A DNA stretch of 64,000 nt from assembly GCA_028564925.1 (NCBI GenBank), contig CM053029.1, forward strand, positions 185,303,786 to 185,367,785, given 5' to 3'. Shown piece after piece: positions 33,340-44,532 of this stretch; positions within the stretch are counted from its first letter, which is position 1, and every line of letters begins with the position of its first letter. Both the position numbers and the translations under genes were made by a program. The notes beneath the pieces are model-generated. The model did not search any database. It was given only the letters and a program-made list of their open reading frames with translations, and was not told the origin of the DNA. The DNA comes from Lithobates sylvaticus. Its lineage: Eukaryota; Chordata; Amphibia; Anura; Ranidae.

Positions 33340-33540
33340 ACCGCTGCACATCAAATAATCCAGCTTTATTCGTTCATAAAAGTATCACATATAACAGCAA
33401 AACACTGAGGGGCATGAGGAAAATCTATGCATTTCACGCTAGATCAACCACGGTTGTGAGTCATGATTAAGCATTGATGTAGTGCGAAACACGTAGACTT
33501 TCCTCATGCCACACAGTGTTTTGCTGTGAGAATGTGTTCC
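33340..33540. repeat. Inverted repeat with hammerhead-like right arm
   Basis: 'aacagcaaaacactga' and 'gcatgaggaaaatctatgc' on the left pair with 'gtagactttcctcatgcc' and 'cagtgttttgctgt' on the right. Two inverted copies of one tail sequence. Confidence 0.6.
33464..33490 (+). ncRNA. Hammerhead-like motif, one core substitution
   Basis: TGATTA in place of TGATGA, stem II GCATT/AGTGC closing loop GATGT, then GAAAC. The layout matches the motif at 18832-18861. Confidence 0.35.
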
Positions 33541-34638
33541 TTCTATGATTGAATATTGTCTTTAATATGCATCTACCTTTTTTTACATGAATGTATGCCA
33601 TGTTTATATGTCAGACATCCCAACCTGCAAAAACTAATTTCAGGGAGGTGGCAAACCCATTTCAGGGAGGTGGCGCCATTCGGCTTTTCGCGCAAGTTCC
33701 CCTTTACATCAGGGCAGCGAAAACAGCAAATGGGCTCAGTCAACCTGCCAACAGACGTTGGGGAGGGTCATTGTGATCTAGATGCATACAGAGAAATAGG
33801 GAAATCATCTAAAATTTGTACTCCCACTTTGATCAGTTTCCCTCTGTCCCCAGACAAGGTCACCTGGGAGAATTATTGACCAGTCAGGATTTCCCACCAA
33901 ATGATTTCACCTGCCTCCCAGGTACCAGCACTCCTCTATAGCTCCCATGCTCCCACCATGTGTGTACACCACTCTGGGGCTCCACGGTCACCAGGATTTG
34001 TGTGGAAGCATACAGAGAGCCAGCCAGGAAGACAGTGCTGCCAGAGAAGACATTGCAGTGTATAACAGTAATGAATGTCCTCCTCACACTCACCGGCTCT
34101 CTATCACTCACTCCTGGACTCACTCCTCCCTCTGTTGAATCCGACACAAGCTCCCTCCACACAGCTGCTGCTCACATCCCATAGGCTGTCCCGGCTTCCA
34201 ACTCTCTCTGAGCTGGACTGGCGGAGCACTCAGTGATTGGGGGAGCTGGAGGGCAGAGTAACCGTCTGGGACACATAAGAAGTCCGGTGCTGCACCAGCT
34301 TTGGCACAATCGATCCCCATAGCGATGCCACTGCCTCTCCTGGCTGGGGGGGATCGGGTTGCTGCGGCTGACAGCTGGGAGATTGTGCCACACTCATGGG
34401 TGTCCGTGAGCCCGTCGTCAAATGCGGGAGACTCCCGCGAGTCGTGTGAGACTGGTAATGTCTGATATGTAATATACCAAAGGTTGGTAACACACCTCAT
34501 ATAAAATCCCAAACCTTTCCTTTTTGTCTTTCTACAAACAGGGATGGAGGCCAGTGTTACCAGTGTTCAACAGCATCAGTGAGAAAGTGACACTAAACTC
34601 TTATTTATAAAAACAAATTCTATTTGATTAAAGTATTC
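33541..34638. other. Unassigned, repeat-like
   Basis: 33600-34480 has the look of a larger non-autonomous element: 'cagggaggtggc' twice, 'gacatcccaacc' near its left side and 'cgggagactcccg' near its right. I could not pair its ends or find a TSD. Confidence 0.3.
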
Positions 34639-35475
34639 TTAATGTAGCACCCCCTTGTGTCAGGCAGTGTAGGCAAATTTAGTTGAGCTGGCTTCACTTT
34701 AGCCTGCGATGCCAGGTTATTTCGGGGTCATGTAGTGTTTTTTTGGCAGGCTCTGAGGGCTGAGTCTCAGTCACCTCCCCCTTACTTCTGGAAGGCTCTA
34801 GAAGGTTTCTAGGGACCTCAGCCTGAATATTCATGGGGACACTACCAATCCCTGAGGGAAGGACCACCTAGCAGGTGGACCGTGGCCCATAAGTTTTCAG
34901 GAGTCTGCCATGTGGAGAGCAGAGTCTATGATCCAGAGGCCTGGAGGGGACCCCTGTGCTGGGGGGCTCTGTCGTCAGGCAGGGGGCCAGCAGGAACGGT
35001 TGGAGAGAGAGAGAGGAAGCCATTTTAGAGGGACTCTTACTCCCTTCCAGTCTCATTCAATAGACACCCTGATTAGCAAGTGGGACCTGACCAGCAGAAG
35101 CCCAGCCAGAAGTCACCAGCTATGCTTCAGGACAAAAAAAGGACTAAATAAGTAAACCTCTACATTGTCCAGCCTACAAGGGAGTTTGCTGCTGAGGGAA
35201 ATCTTCAGCCAGCTTACCAATTGACAGAGAACTGTTAGCCTTCCGTTCACATCTCCACGTTCCGAATCGCCGTGATTCTGTCCACGATTTGCAATAGTGG
35301 CAAATTGCGGGACGCCTGTGCGTTCCCCGTCAATTTCAATAGCATCCCAAACATGCCGTGATTTGTCAGGTGACAAGCGTGGTAAAATCGCGCAAACAGA
35401 ATCGCAGGACGCCTGTCGCCCAATAGAAGTACATGATCTGCTTTTGGGCGACGGGCATCCCGTGATTCTATTTAA

Positions 35476-37725
35476 TTTTTTTTTTTTTTTTTTTCAACTT
35501 CAGAAAGAATATTCGTGGGTGAGTGTCAGCTATGCCCGCATCTCCATCCCTCTAATTGTCTTCGCATCATTAGTGGATTGTTTCCTTCTCCCCCTTTTTT
35601 TTTTTTCCTTTTCCCCCTGGGGTTGGGGGGGGATAGGAGTCCTGAGTCGGGCATCCATGAAGTTTACAAAGCCCAGAAATACATATATACATCCAGGTTC
35701 CCTCCCAGCCTCCACTCCCCCTCCACTTCCTTTGTCCTAAATACCGTTCCATCCTTCTTCCAGATTACCCCCCTGGGGTTTTTTGTTTTTATTGCCCCCC
35801 CCCTCCCCCCTGTCCCCCCCATACCCCCCCTCCCCATCCCCGTCCGCTGTTTTATTATTGTAAGGTGGCCCTTTCTCCCCGGTGCCTTCTCCTGCCCTTA
35901 GGGTCTGCCCCTCCGCAGCTGGATCTCCTTTCGGCTTCACCCCCAGGGGTCCTCGGTTGTCACGGCTGCACTCGCAAAGCCTCCCTGTAGCTCCAAGACC
36001 TCTTGAATTTTCTCCAACTCTCCCATCTAGCCCTCGTGGCCTCTCTGTCCTCCTCCCCAGTGTGGAACACACATTCCATCATGTACGTGGACTCCACTGC
36101 GTCGACCCATTCCCACACGGGTGGGCTTTCCTTATCCTTCCACCTCCTTGGAATCACCTTTTTAGCCGCGTTAAGCAGATGGGGAATCAATGAGCCTTTG
36201 TATTGTTTAATTTCCTTGGATGTGGCATGCATAAGTGCCACCCAGGGGTCATTTTTTACCTCGATCGTTGTTATTTCTTTTATGTATTTTAGGATAGTCT
36301 CCCAAAATTTTTGGATTTTAGGACACCCCCACCATATATGGCCCATCGTGCCCCTTTGACCGCACCCCCTCCAGCAATTCGCAGATGTATCCGCCTGGAA
36401 ATTGCTGACCCTGTCTGGGGTTCTATACCACCTAGCCATGCACTTAAAGTTTGTTTCTGCAGTTCTCGCGTCCACCCCTGACCCATGTGCTAATTTTAAA
36501 ATTTTCTTACTTGTGCCTATTTCTAATTGTGTTCCTAGTTCGCTTTCCCATTTGGTAAGGTATGGCGGCATCTCCGGTCTATCTCTTTCTAATAACAGTT
36601 TATAAATTCTGGATATTCTTTTTTTTGAGCATTCTGCCGTAAAGATTTTCTCTAATTTTGTTAGATCCTTAGCCTTCCTTAATGGGCTAGGAAGGGAACC
36701 CACAAAGTGGGTCAGCTGGCGATGCCGCCACCCCTCTATGGAGAAAGCCTCATTATTCTGTAGCTCGTGCAGTGTCATAACCTTCCCCTTACTAATAACT
36801 TCCCCTAATCTCGTGGAATCCTTTCTAATCCAATCACCTCCTATTTCCTTTAACCCTGGCGGGAAAAAAGGATTTTCTTTGAGTGCTATAAGTGGCGAAT
36901 TATAATTTTTATTGAATATTTTATATATTTTGTCCCATATTTTCAAAGTCGTGATAGTGATTATGTGTGTTTTTTCTCCCAGTGTCCGGCTTTTCGGAGG
37001 ATTCCACACAATCTTCCCCAGCCTAGCTTCACTCAGTGCTTCCTCCATACTAACCCATCTTTTAGTGTTACCTATTTTACCCCATTCTGCGATTCTTAAT
37101 AGTGCTATAGCCTGGTAGTAGCTTTCTATGTCTGGGACCGCCAGCCCGCCCTGATTTTTGTCTTGTTTTAGAACATGGAGGGAGATTCTGTGTTTTTTGT
37201 AATTCCATATGAAATTCATTATAATAGCTCTTAATTTACCGAGGTACTGTTTTGGGAGAGGGAGGGGGAGCATCTGGAATTTATATGTGATGACTGGTAA
37301 GATCATCATTTTTACCGAATTAATCCTGCCTATCCAGGTTAGGATTTTTCCCTTCAGCTCTTGGCATTTTTTTTTTATGTCTTCTAGGAGTGGGATGTAA
37401 TTTATTTTGTATAATTTCCTCGGGTTGTTGGCCAGTTCTATTCCTAAGTATTTTATCCTTTTTTTCCAGGTGAAACTAACTGTTTTCTGTAGGTTCTGTT
37501 TCTCTATTTTATTAAGGTTAATATTAAGGATAAATGTTTTTGAGGCGTTGATTCTAAAGTTTGTTAGTTCCCCATATTCCTTCAAGGTTTTAAGCAATAT
37601 GGGGACTGACTTCTGGGGTGAGCTTATGTAAAAGAGGACGTCGTCCGCGAAGGCCGCAAGTTTGTGCTCTTCGCTGCCGACTTTGCAGCCTTCCACCTCT
37701 GGGTTTCTGCGGATTGTAGCTAACC
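35476..37725 (-). mobile_element. 5'-truncated L1-clade LINE, minus strand, with 17-bp TSD
   Basis: TSD CCCGTGATTCTATTTAA at 35459-35475 and 37726-37742. On the minus strand the element starts abruptly within the RT domain and ends in a poly(A) tail of about 19 (T run 35476-35494), a textbook truncated LINE insertion. The 3' UTR (35495-35959) is G-rich on the element strand. Related to, but a different subfamily from, the L1 at 10277: the proteins are clearly homologous with many substitutions. Confidence 0.93.
35960..37723 (-). pseudogene. LINE ORF2 C-terminal part (from RT palm onward), open frame of 588 codons
   Basis: The frame is open from the truncation edge (LATIRRNPE) to a TGA at 35960-35962. 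Catalytic FADDVLF lies about 26 residues in, followed by the thumb (KYLGIELANN), FIWN and NQGGLAVPD, then the Cys-His motif CWRGC...MGHIWWGC as in L1 ORF2. Endonuclease and most RT fingers are absent, and there is no genuine start codon. The unbroken frame over about 1.76 kb suggests a fairly recent insertion. Confidence 0.92.
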
Positions 37726-37932
37726 CCCGTGATTCTATTTAAGCGATTTTACCACGATTGTCGCCCCCATACGCCAAGATGTGAACGGAGCCTAACCCCT
37801 AAATAAAAAAAAACAAAAACAAGCTCCAGGACTGGTTCATTGACTGTGAAATGCTTTAGGAAAATGCATGTTGCCTACAGCTTGAAGGGGGACCCAAATC
37901 AAGGGGCCCTTTAGGGGGTACCGCTACATTAA

Positions 37933-38266
37933 CTTGCCTTTTATTGCTCAAAGCCTCCTCAAAATACCCAATTTCCTTTTTTTTGCTGATGTGATTTGAC
38001 TTCCTGTTAGAAAGTGGCTACATCCATTCTCCATGCTCCCACTGTATCTAGGAATGTAACCAGGCTCTCTTGCTCGCTCCCAAGCTGGAATAGAGACTAT
38101 GGACTATGGGATTTAGAACAGTGCATAGAACAGTGCTCATGACTGCAACTAATATGTACTGCTCATTCCAATCAAATGGAAGTGAGGGGGATAAGAAGAC
38201 GTTTAAGAGCTCACGGAACTTGATACAAGAAAGCAGAAATTATTTCATTAAAAATAAATTACAGGG
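37933..38266. other. Unassigned
   Basis: No recognised feature. Confidence 0.4.
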
Positions 38267-38780
38267 TCATTAAAGTGATTGTAAAGGCTCAAGTTTTTTA
38301 CCTTCATGCAAAGAAAAACCTTCTGTGTGCAGCACCCTTCCTATCGTTTACCTGAGTCCCATCTTGATCCAGCGATGTGCTTGAGAGCAGCGGCTCTCTT
38401 CCTCCTCATTGGCTGAGACGTTGGCTCTCGCTGCTGTTTCAGCCAATGAGGATGAAGAGACCTGGGAGAGTCGCTGCTCTCGTGCACATTGTCAATCACA
38501 GCCAGTGAGCCAATGAGGAGAGAGCAGGGGCGGGGCTGAGTCGTGCTCTGTGTGTATGTGGACACCCAGAGCAGTGGCTCGGGGAGCGAGCCTGCTCGGG
38601 TGCCCCCATAGCAAGCTGCTTGCTATGGGGGCACTCGGCAGGTGGGAGGGGCCAGGAGCGCCAGCGGAGAACCCCCAGAAGAGGGGGATCAGTGCTGCTC
38701 TGTGCAAACCTACTGCACAGAGCAGGTAAGTATGACATGTTTGTTATTTTAATGAGAAAAAAAAATGAAGACTTAGTATC
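38267..38780. mobile_element. MITE, reversed relative of 8748-9243
   Basis: 'cattaaagtgattgtaaagg' at the left and 'tactgcacagagcaggtaag' near the right; GC-rich middle. Non-coding. Confidence 0.6.
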
Positions 38781-39520
38781 CGTTTACGTAGTGGATATAT
38801 GGATTCTTTTTGGAGAAAAAGGATATCTTTTAGATTTGTTTTAAATAGTTACTGTTTTCTTTTACAAGTATATTTTTGCTCCGTAACTTTTGTACAACAA
38901 CAGTGTTGCTTTAATGAAAAAACATCTAAACTTAAAAATCAATGAAAACAACTCTTTCTGCAAAGATTCAAAGGAACACAGTGACTGATCTGTAAAAACA
39001 GCAACAAACTCGTACATGCCAAGAATCTACAACTACTGGTATCCTAGCAAACATTCTCATTCACATCGGAAAGTAGAATAGTGTCTGTCTGGTTACTAGG
39101 GGCATTATAGATACATCCTTCCAGTTCTTGTTCAAAGATTGTGCTGGGTTTTCATGAATAGATCCCTTTTAGTCAGAATAGTGAATTATATTATAATTCT
39201 TATCACATTCAGAGTTCTGATGCCCTATTTAGGAGCGTTAGCCAGAATAGATTTCCGTGGCATTTTTTTTTTTCTTTTGGAACAAAGATTAATTATAATA
39301 TAGTTATTATTCCTGGTTCAAAATGAAAGCATATTTAAAGTGGTTGCAAAGGCTGCAGCCGTTTGCTATGTGGGCACTTGTGTGTGCTCGCTCCCGAGCC
39401 CTGCTCTTTGTGTTTTACTCATCACTGATTTACCCTGCTCAAGATGAAATCTGCAGTGTAGATGAAGGCAGGAAAAGGAGTTTCTGTGTCAGGCTTAAGC
39501 TGTTTAGCAGGGAACCAGAC
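38781..39520. other. Unassigned
   Basis: AT-rich. 39330-39480 may be a MITE fragment ('ttaaagtggttgcaaagg'). No gene. Confidence 0.35.
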
Positions 39521-39783
39521 GAGATTTGAACCATGTATGGGCAGGCTGAATGTACCCAAGTTGATTGATCAATCAATTCAGGTAGAACCAGGCTGTCAGC
39601 TTTTACAGGCGATTATTGCTAGCAGCTATTATAGATAGATGCTAGCAGTAATCACTGTGTTTTCCCAGCACAATGGCTCAGTGGAAGGGACACAGTCAGT
39701 GTTGATGGGGGCATCTAGCAATTTTCTTTCCTGCAACCCATGGTTGCAGGAAAGAAAATTGCTCCATCTATGGCCGGCTTTAA
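39521..39783. mobile_element. MITE of the 'ggctggccatag' family, reversed
   Basis: 'gcaggctgaatgtaccca', 'aattgctccatctatggccgg' at the right end, 'gattattgctagcagcta' inside. Confidence 0.7.
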
Positions 39784-39962
39784 AGCGGTTGATTTACTAA
39801 AACTGGAGAGTGCAAAATTAGGTGAAGCTGTACATGGTAGTCAATCAGCTTCTAACTTCAGCTTGTTAAATTAAGCTTTGACAAAAACCTGGAAGCTAAC
39901 TGGTTTCTATTCAGAGATGCACAAGATTTTGCACTCTCCAGTTTTAGTTATTCAACCTCATA
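39784..39962. mobile_element. Palindromic MITE ('gatttactaaaactggagag')
   Basis: Inverted ends 'ttgatttactaaaactggag' and 'ctccagttttagttattcaa'. A second copy lies at 52797-52967. Confidence 0.82.
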
Positions 39963-40092
39963 GTGCACTATTGGCTGCATTTTTCAATGGGTAATTTTTA
40001 AAAATAATACACTGTATTACTTTTAAAGAATGAAATGATCACAACTTTAAGCTTTTATACATTATATTATAGCAATTTAGTTCTACTGTAAT

Positions 40093-41728
40093 CAGAGGTG
40101 TAACTAGAACCTTCGGGACCCTGGTGCACAAAAAGCATGAAGGGCTTCCTCTGACCCTCTACCCTCCTAGCCTGGGTGCCCTTTCCACTGATCTCAGAGC
40201 CCTTTACCCATGTGCCAAAGCATAAAAAATCTACTGATGGAGCATATTTTTTACTGCACTCCCACATCAGTGCCCACTTACATCAGTGTCTCCAACGTGC
40301 ACCCTTACATCCTTTAGAGCGCCCCCTTACATCTGTGCCTCCAGAGTGCCCCCTTGCATCTGTGCCTCCAGAGTGTTCCCTTACATGCTCCAAAGTGCCC
40401 ACCTTACATCAGTGTCTCCAAAGTGACCCCTTACATCCTTCAGTGTGCCCCCTTACATCTGTGCCTCCAGAGTCCCCCCTTAGATCAGTGCCTCCAGTGC
40501 GCCCCCTTACATCTATGCCTGTAGAGTGCCCCTTACATCTATGCCTCCAGAGTGCCCCCTTACATCTATGCCTCCAGAGTTCCCCCTTACCTCGGTGTCT
40601 CCAAAGTGACCCCTTACATCCTTCAGAGTGCCCCCTTACATCTGTGCCTCCAGAGTGCCCCCTTACATCTTCCAAGGTGCCCTGTAAACATCTTTAAGAG
40701 TGCTTACATCATCCTCCAAAGTACCCCTTTACATGCTCCAGAATGCCCCTTGCATTCTCTGCCAGAGTGCCCCATTAGTACCTCCACAGTGTCCCCTTAC
40801 ATCCTCTGGAGTGCCCCCTTACATCCTCCTCCAGAGTGCCCCCTTAGTACTACTGTACTAAGGGAGCATTCTGGAGGAGGATGTAAAGGGGTACCCTGGA
40901 GGATGTAAAGGTACACTCTGGAGGATGTTAGGGGCACTCTGGAGGCACTAAGGGGGCACTCTGGAGGATGTAAAGGGGGCAATCTGGAGGCTGTAAAGGG
41001 GGCACTTTAGAAGATGTAAAGGGGGCAATCTGGAGGCTGTAAAGGGGGCACTTTAGAAGATGTAAAGGGGGCAATCTAGAGGATGTAAAGGGGGCACTCT
41101 GGAGGTATTAAGATAGTACCTCCAGAGTGGCCCCTACAGAGAGCCCTGAGGAGTGATTGCTGCCATTGTTCCATGCCATGCAGACCAGCCTGTTCCCATA
41201 GTATCAGTTAGAAGAAGCAGAGCACACAGCCCACCTCACAGCCGCCCTATTCCCATCCTGCTCGCCCTCTCCCTGCTACAGTCCTGACATTCACTGGGTA
41301 TGTTAAATTTACCTGTGGATTACTGGCTCCTTCTTGCTGTCACTTCCTGCAGCAGGTTTGTCTGCCTTTGCAGTGAAGTGCAGGAGGAGGGGTCTGTACA
41401 TTAAACATCAGCCTGAGCCCTGGGACCAAACACCATGTCCTCCTCCACTCAGGTCAGCTGCCTCTGCCGCTATTTTCCTTTAGGGCTTCCACACTGTCAA
41501 CGACGGGACAGGCCCCCTGCTGCCCGAGAAGTCGCAGCAATCGGGCCGAGCCTAGACTACAGCACTGCCATAGCACTCTTCTCCGGTCACAGACATGAGA
41601 AAAGTGCTGGGTTTTTAAAACACAGATCGGCAATGTCCTGCCTCCCTGGGGCCCGCCCGCCAACAGTGGCAGAATGCCTGGGCCCGGTCACAAGTGCGAC
41701 GTTTGTGACCCTGGTAGTTCCGCCACTG
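40093..41728. mobile_element. hAT-type non-autonomous transposon with 8-bp TSD
   Basis: TSD ACTGTAAT at 40085-40092 and 41729-41736. Terminal inverted repeats CAGAGGTGTAACTAGAACC and (reverse complement of the right end) CAGTGGCGGAACTACCAGG. 8-bp TSDs and CAG...CTG ends are diagnostic of hAT. No transposase. Most of the left two-thirds is a minisatellite in two opposite orientations; the right third is GC-rich non-coding sequence. Confidence 0.9.
40265..41115. repeat. Inverted minisatellite inside the hAT element
   Basis: 40265-40850 repeats a roughly 30-bp unit of the form 'gtgcccccttacatc' + 'tgtgcctccaga'. From about 40858 to 41115 the unit appears reversed ('ctggaggatgtaaaggggg'). The two arrays meet near 40850, giving a very large potential hairpin. 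Long open frames here are low-complexity artefacts. Confidence 0.9.
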
Positions 41729-41736
41729 ACTGTAAT

Positions 41737-42170
41737 AACTTTAAATGTTATTTATTAGTAGGTACTCTGTTGACTTTACTCACTTGGAAAATTCTATTAA
41801 AAAAAGAATGTTTGTCTTTCAGGATTTAAACAATTCAAGTGTATTAAACAGTTTTGTTTAAGTGTAAAAGATAAACTTGAACTGGTATATTTATATCAAA
41901 GAAAAAAGTATTTATATAAAATATCTTTTCTTTTGCACTTCTGCAACAAAGCTGCTAATAAAGTAATGGTTCTGAAGCTGAATTACAGTTTTGAAGTTGG
42001 AGAAATCATTTCTGGAGCAGCTCTGGAGGATGAACTGGGTGTTCTGGAGCTGCCTGGAGCTGGAGCTTAGGGTTTATTTCAGTTCTGGAAAAGTCATGGG
42101 CTGCAGCTCAACTGTTGGAGAAGCTGGAGAACATGGAGCACTGCCAAGCCTTGCCTGGAGCTATGCACTA
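41737..42170. other. Unassigned
   Basis: Contains an imperfect 'tggagctg' tandem stretch near 42010-42140; no gene. Confidence 0.35.
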
Positions 42171-42928
42171 AAGCTAGGGTCACACTGTACTGCTTTGCAT
42201 TAACGAGTGCTGCGTAAGGCAGCTTAGTCAAAATGAATGCGCTGGCAAGGCACCTCAACGACCCTAAAAATGGACCAGCACTTTTCTGGTAGGGTCCACA
42301 ACACAAAGCACATCCGTTGGCAAGGTGTGTTGGGATGCCTTTCAGAATGAATGGCACCAACTCAAGTGGAAAGGAATGTCGCTCTCTGTGTTAAGATGCG
42401 CATTCATGTGCGCGTTCCTGTATTGAAGTAGTGTGAACCAAGCTTAAGGGAGAAGTCCAGCCTGAGCTAATTTGGCTGGGCTTCTCCTATGGGTCACAGG
42501 AGTGAAATTCGTTTTTGCACTCCTGTGACCCGTTTTCAGCAGAGAGCGGGCTGAAGTCCACTCTCTGCTGACGTCGCTGGAATCAGTCCAGGCACCGCGT
42601 CATCCTGACAAAAAAGTCTGTATCCGCCAGGTGCCTGGGCTGATGCCCGTCTCAGCCTTTCAGCGAGCCGCTGAAAGCCTGAGATGGCCGCTTCCCGCCC
42701 CTCCACAGCTCAGAGATCTAATGAGCACGGGGGGGCATAGCGGAGAGATGCTGATTGACAGTCAGCAGCTCTCCACTCGGGGATCTGTGAGAACCAAGCC
42801 ATCGGCGGTGTTAGATTGCTCGGTTCTCAGTGCAGAAGGGCCGGGGGACAGATGCAGCATCGGACCGATGTTGCATCCACCTAGGTAAGTATGAATCTGC
42901 AAAAAAAAAAACATACTTCTCTTTTAAG
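42171..42928. mobile_element. Two MITEs end to end (42171-42446, 42446-42928)
   Basis: First: 'aaagctagggtcacactgt' to 'gtgtgaaccaagctta'. Second: 'ttaagggagaagtccagcc' to 'cttctcttttaa', GC-rich, ending with 'ggtaagtatgaa' as in other members. Confidence 0.6.
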
Positions 42929-43803
42929 GAAAAGTGACCCTGTCATTGAAAAAAACATATTAAAAGTAGAATTTTACTAACTATGCTTAACCTTCTGGCA
43001 CCTGAAGCACGCAAATATGTGGCCTCTCGGCAGGTGGGACTTGGCACCAAGCGGCTGCATATTTGTGTGCAATATTACAAAAACAGCTGTGCCGAGAGCG
43101 CACACCCTGTGCGCTCCCAGCGCAGTTACCGACGGCTAACCGGAAGCCCCTGATCGCTGCTTGCAATCAGCAGCTTTCAGATCACGTGACGGCACTCACA
43201 TAATCATAAACCCAGCCTCACCTCCTAGCATTTTAAGCCCCTTAAAGGGCCAGGTCCCTGCCACTTCCTAATATCTATACTAGTAAGAAAATGTATATGC
43301 TTACCTATTCTCAGCCAGCTCCAGCCTGGTCACATAATCTCCCTGTGTCAGCCAGCGCAGCGACAGGGGAGATGAGAGAGCACTCAACAACAGCTGGTAA
43401 TACCTGAGCGGTGACGTCACCCATAGGCTTACTAGCTTAGACAGTTGTCACAGGAAAACACGTCTCCATTGGAAGATCTCCCTTCTATTTCTGTTCTTGT
43501 GTGACAGCTCAAGATTTTGGATTTACCCTTTATTCCCTGTGGTAATGGTGATCAGGACAGTTAGTGAAAGTATATATCCAATAAGGGCAGCAATAAAAAA
43601 ACCTGACAGTGCTTCTAACCCCTTACAACAGTATTCAAATATAAAAAAAAAAAAAAGATTTGCTTTAAATTATACTTTAAACCAACCAGAGTGTGTATGT
43701 AAATAAAAAAAGGCTATGCTTGGTCTGTTGCCCTCAAAGTCACCCTTCACCTTCACCCCAAAGTATCTTCACATCCGACATACTACATCAGCTCCAAAAG
43801 ATT
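42929..43803. other. Mostly unassigned; dispersed repeat A at 43470-43640
   Basis: 43470-43640 has 'ggcagcaataaaaaaacctgac' style sequence of repeat A. The rest carries no feature I can support. Confidence 0.35.
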
Positions 43804-44100
43804 TACCCCCTTCATGACCAGGCCATTTTTTGCGATACGGCACTGCGCTATTTTAACTGACAATTGCACGGTCGTGTGACATTGTACCCAAATACAATTT
43901 GATGTCTTTTTTTTACTTTAACTGACAATTGCCCACTGTACTCAAATAAAATGTATGTCCTTTTTTTCCCACAAATAGAACTTTCTTTTAGTGGTGTTTG
44001 ATCACCTCTATGTTTTTTTTTTTTGTGCTATAAACAAATAAAAAAAAAAAAAAATAAATTTAGGCCAATGTGTATTCTGGTACATAATTTTGGTTAAAAA
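43804..44100. repeat. Ranid dispersed repeat ('catgaccaggccatttttt')
   Basis: Strings 'gcgatacggcactgcg', 'tgacaattgcacggtcgtg' and 'ttgatcacctctatg' are a pattern I associate with an abundant frog repeat. Partial copy, non-coding. Confidence 0.55.
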
Positions 44101-44227
44101 AAATCCCAATAGGTGTATATTGATTGGTTTGTCAAAACGTTATAGCGTCTGGGGAGATCTATTGTTGCTGGGGAGATATATTGTTGTTGATGGGGTCTAT
44201 TGTTGCTGGGGGTATTTAGCTGTGGGG

Positions 44228-44500
44228 CAGTGGCAGCCCGTCCATAGAGGACGCATGGGCGCGGCCTCCCCTGTCCTTAGCGCTTTGGCGGAAGACACAG
44301 GGCAAAGGAAGCTGGAGGAACGGACACCGGAGCGGCCGCTGCCTGCTGCCCGCACTACAGGAGAGGACACCACAGCCCCACCACACGAGTGGGTAAGTGC
44401 CGGGCTGGACCACCCGCGAGGAGGTAGTGCTGTGCCACGCTACCGGGGGGGTGTGGTTTGTTTGCCGCCCCCCCAAAGAAGGACCCACCAGCCGACACTG
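44228..44500. mobile_element. Short hAT MITE with 8-bp TSD
   Basis: TSD CTGTGGGG (44220-44227, 44501-44508). Ends CAGTGGCAGCCCGTCC and (reversed) CAGTGTCGGCTGGTGG. GC-rich non-coding interior shared, inverted, with 56137-56631. Confidence 0.85.
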
Positions 44501-44532
44501 CTGTGGGGGGATCTATTGTTGCTGGGGAGATA

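Larger units (their letters stand above)
35238..37792. mobile_element. Fold-back MITE split by the minus-strand LINE
   Basis: Left end TTAGCCTTCCGTTCACATCT (from 35235) and right end AGATGTGAACGGAGCCTAA (to 37795) are inverted repeats. With the LINE and one TSD removed it is about 290 bp with palindromic interior (repeated 'gcgggacgcctgt', 'gcaggacgcctgt'). Confidence 0.75.
34643..37928. mobile_element. TTAA-flanked element with inverted ends, host of two later insertions
   Basis: TTAA at 34639-34642 and 37929-37932 flank inverted ends TGTAGCACCCCCT and AGGGGGTACCGCTACA. Without the nested pieces it is about 0.7 kb and non-coding. The TTAA target is typical of piggyBac-type elements, but the terminal bases are not the classic ones, so the superfamily is uncertain. 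It contains the fold-back MITE at 35238-37792, which contains the LINE at 35476-37725. Confidence 0.65.

Noticed and set aside
40176-40908. Long Pro/Cys/Leu-rich open frames (118-173 codons)
   Set aside because: They are translations of the minisatellite in the hAT element; period equals the DNA unit and no domain is present.
40265-41115. CRISPR-like array
   Set aside because: Units vary, have no unique spacers of constant length, are inverted in two halves, and the genome is vertebrate.
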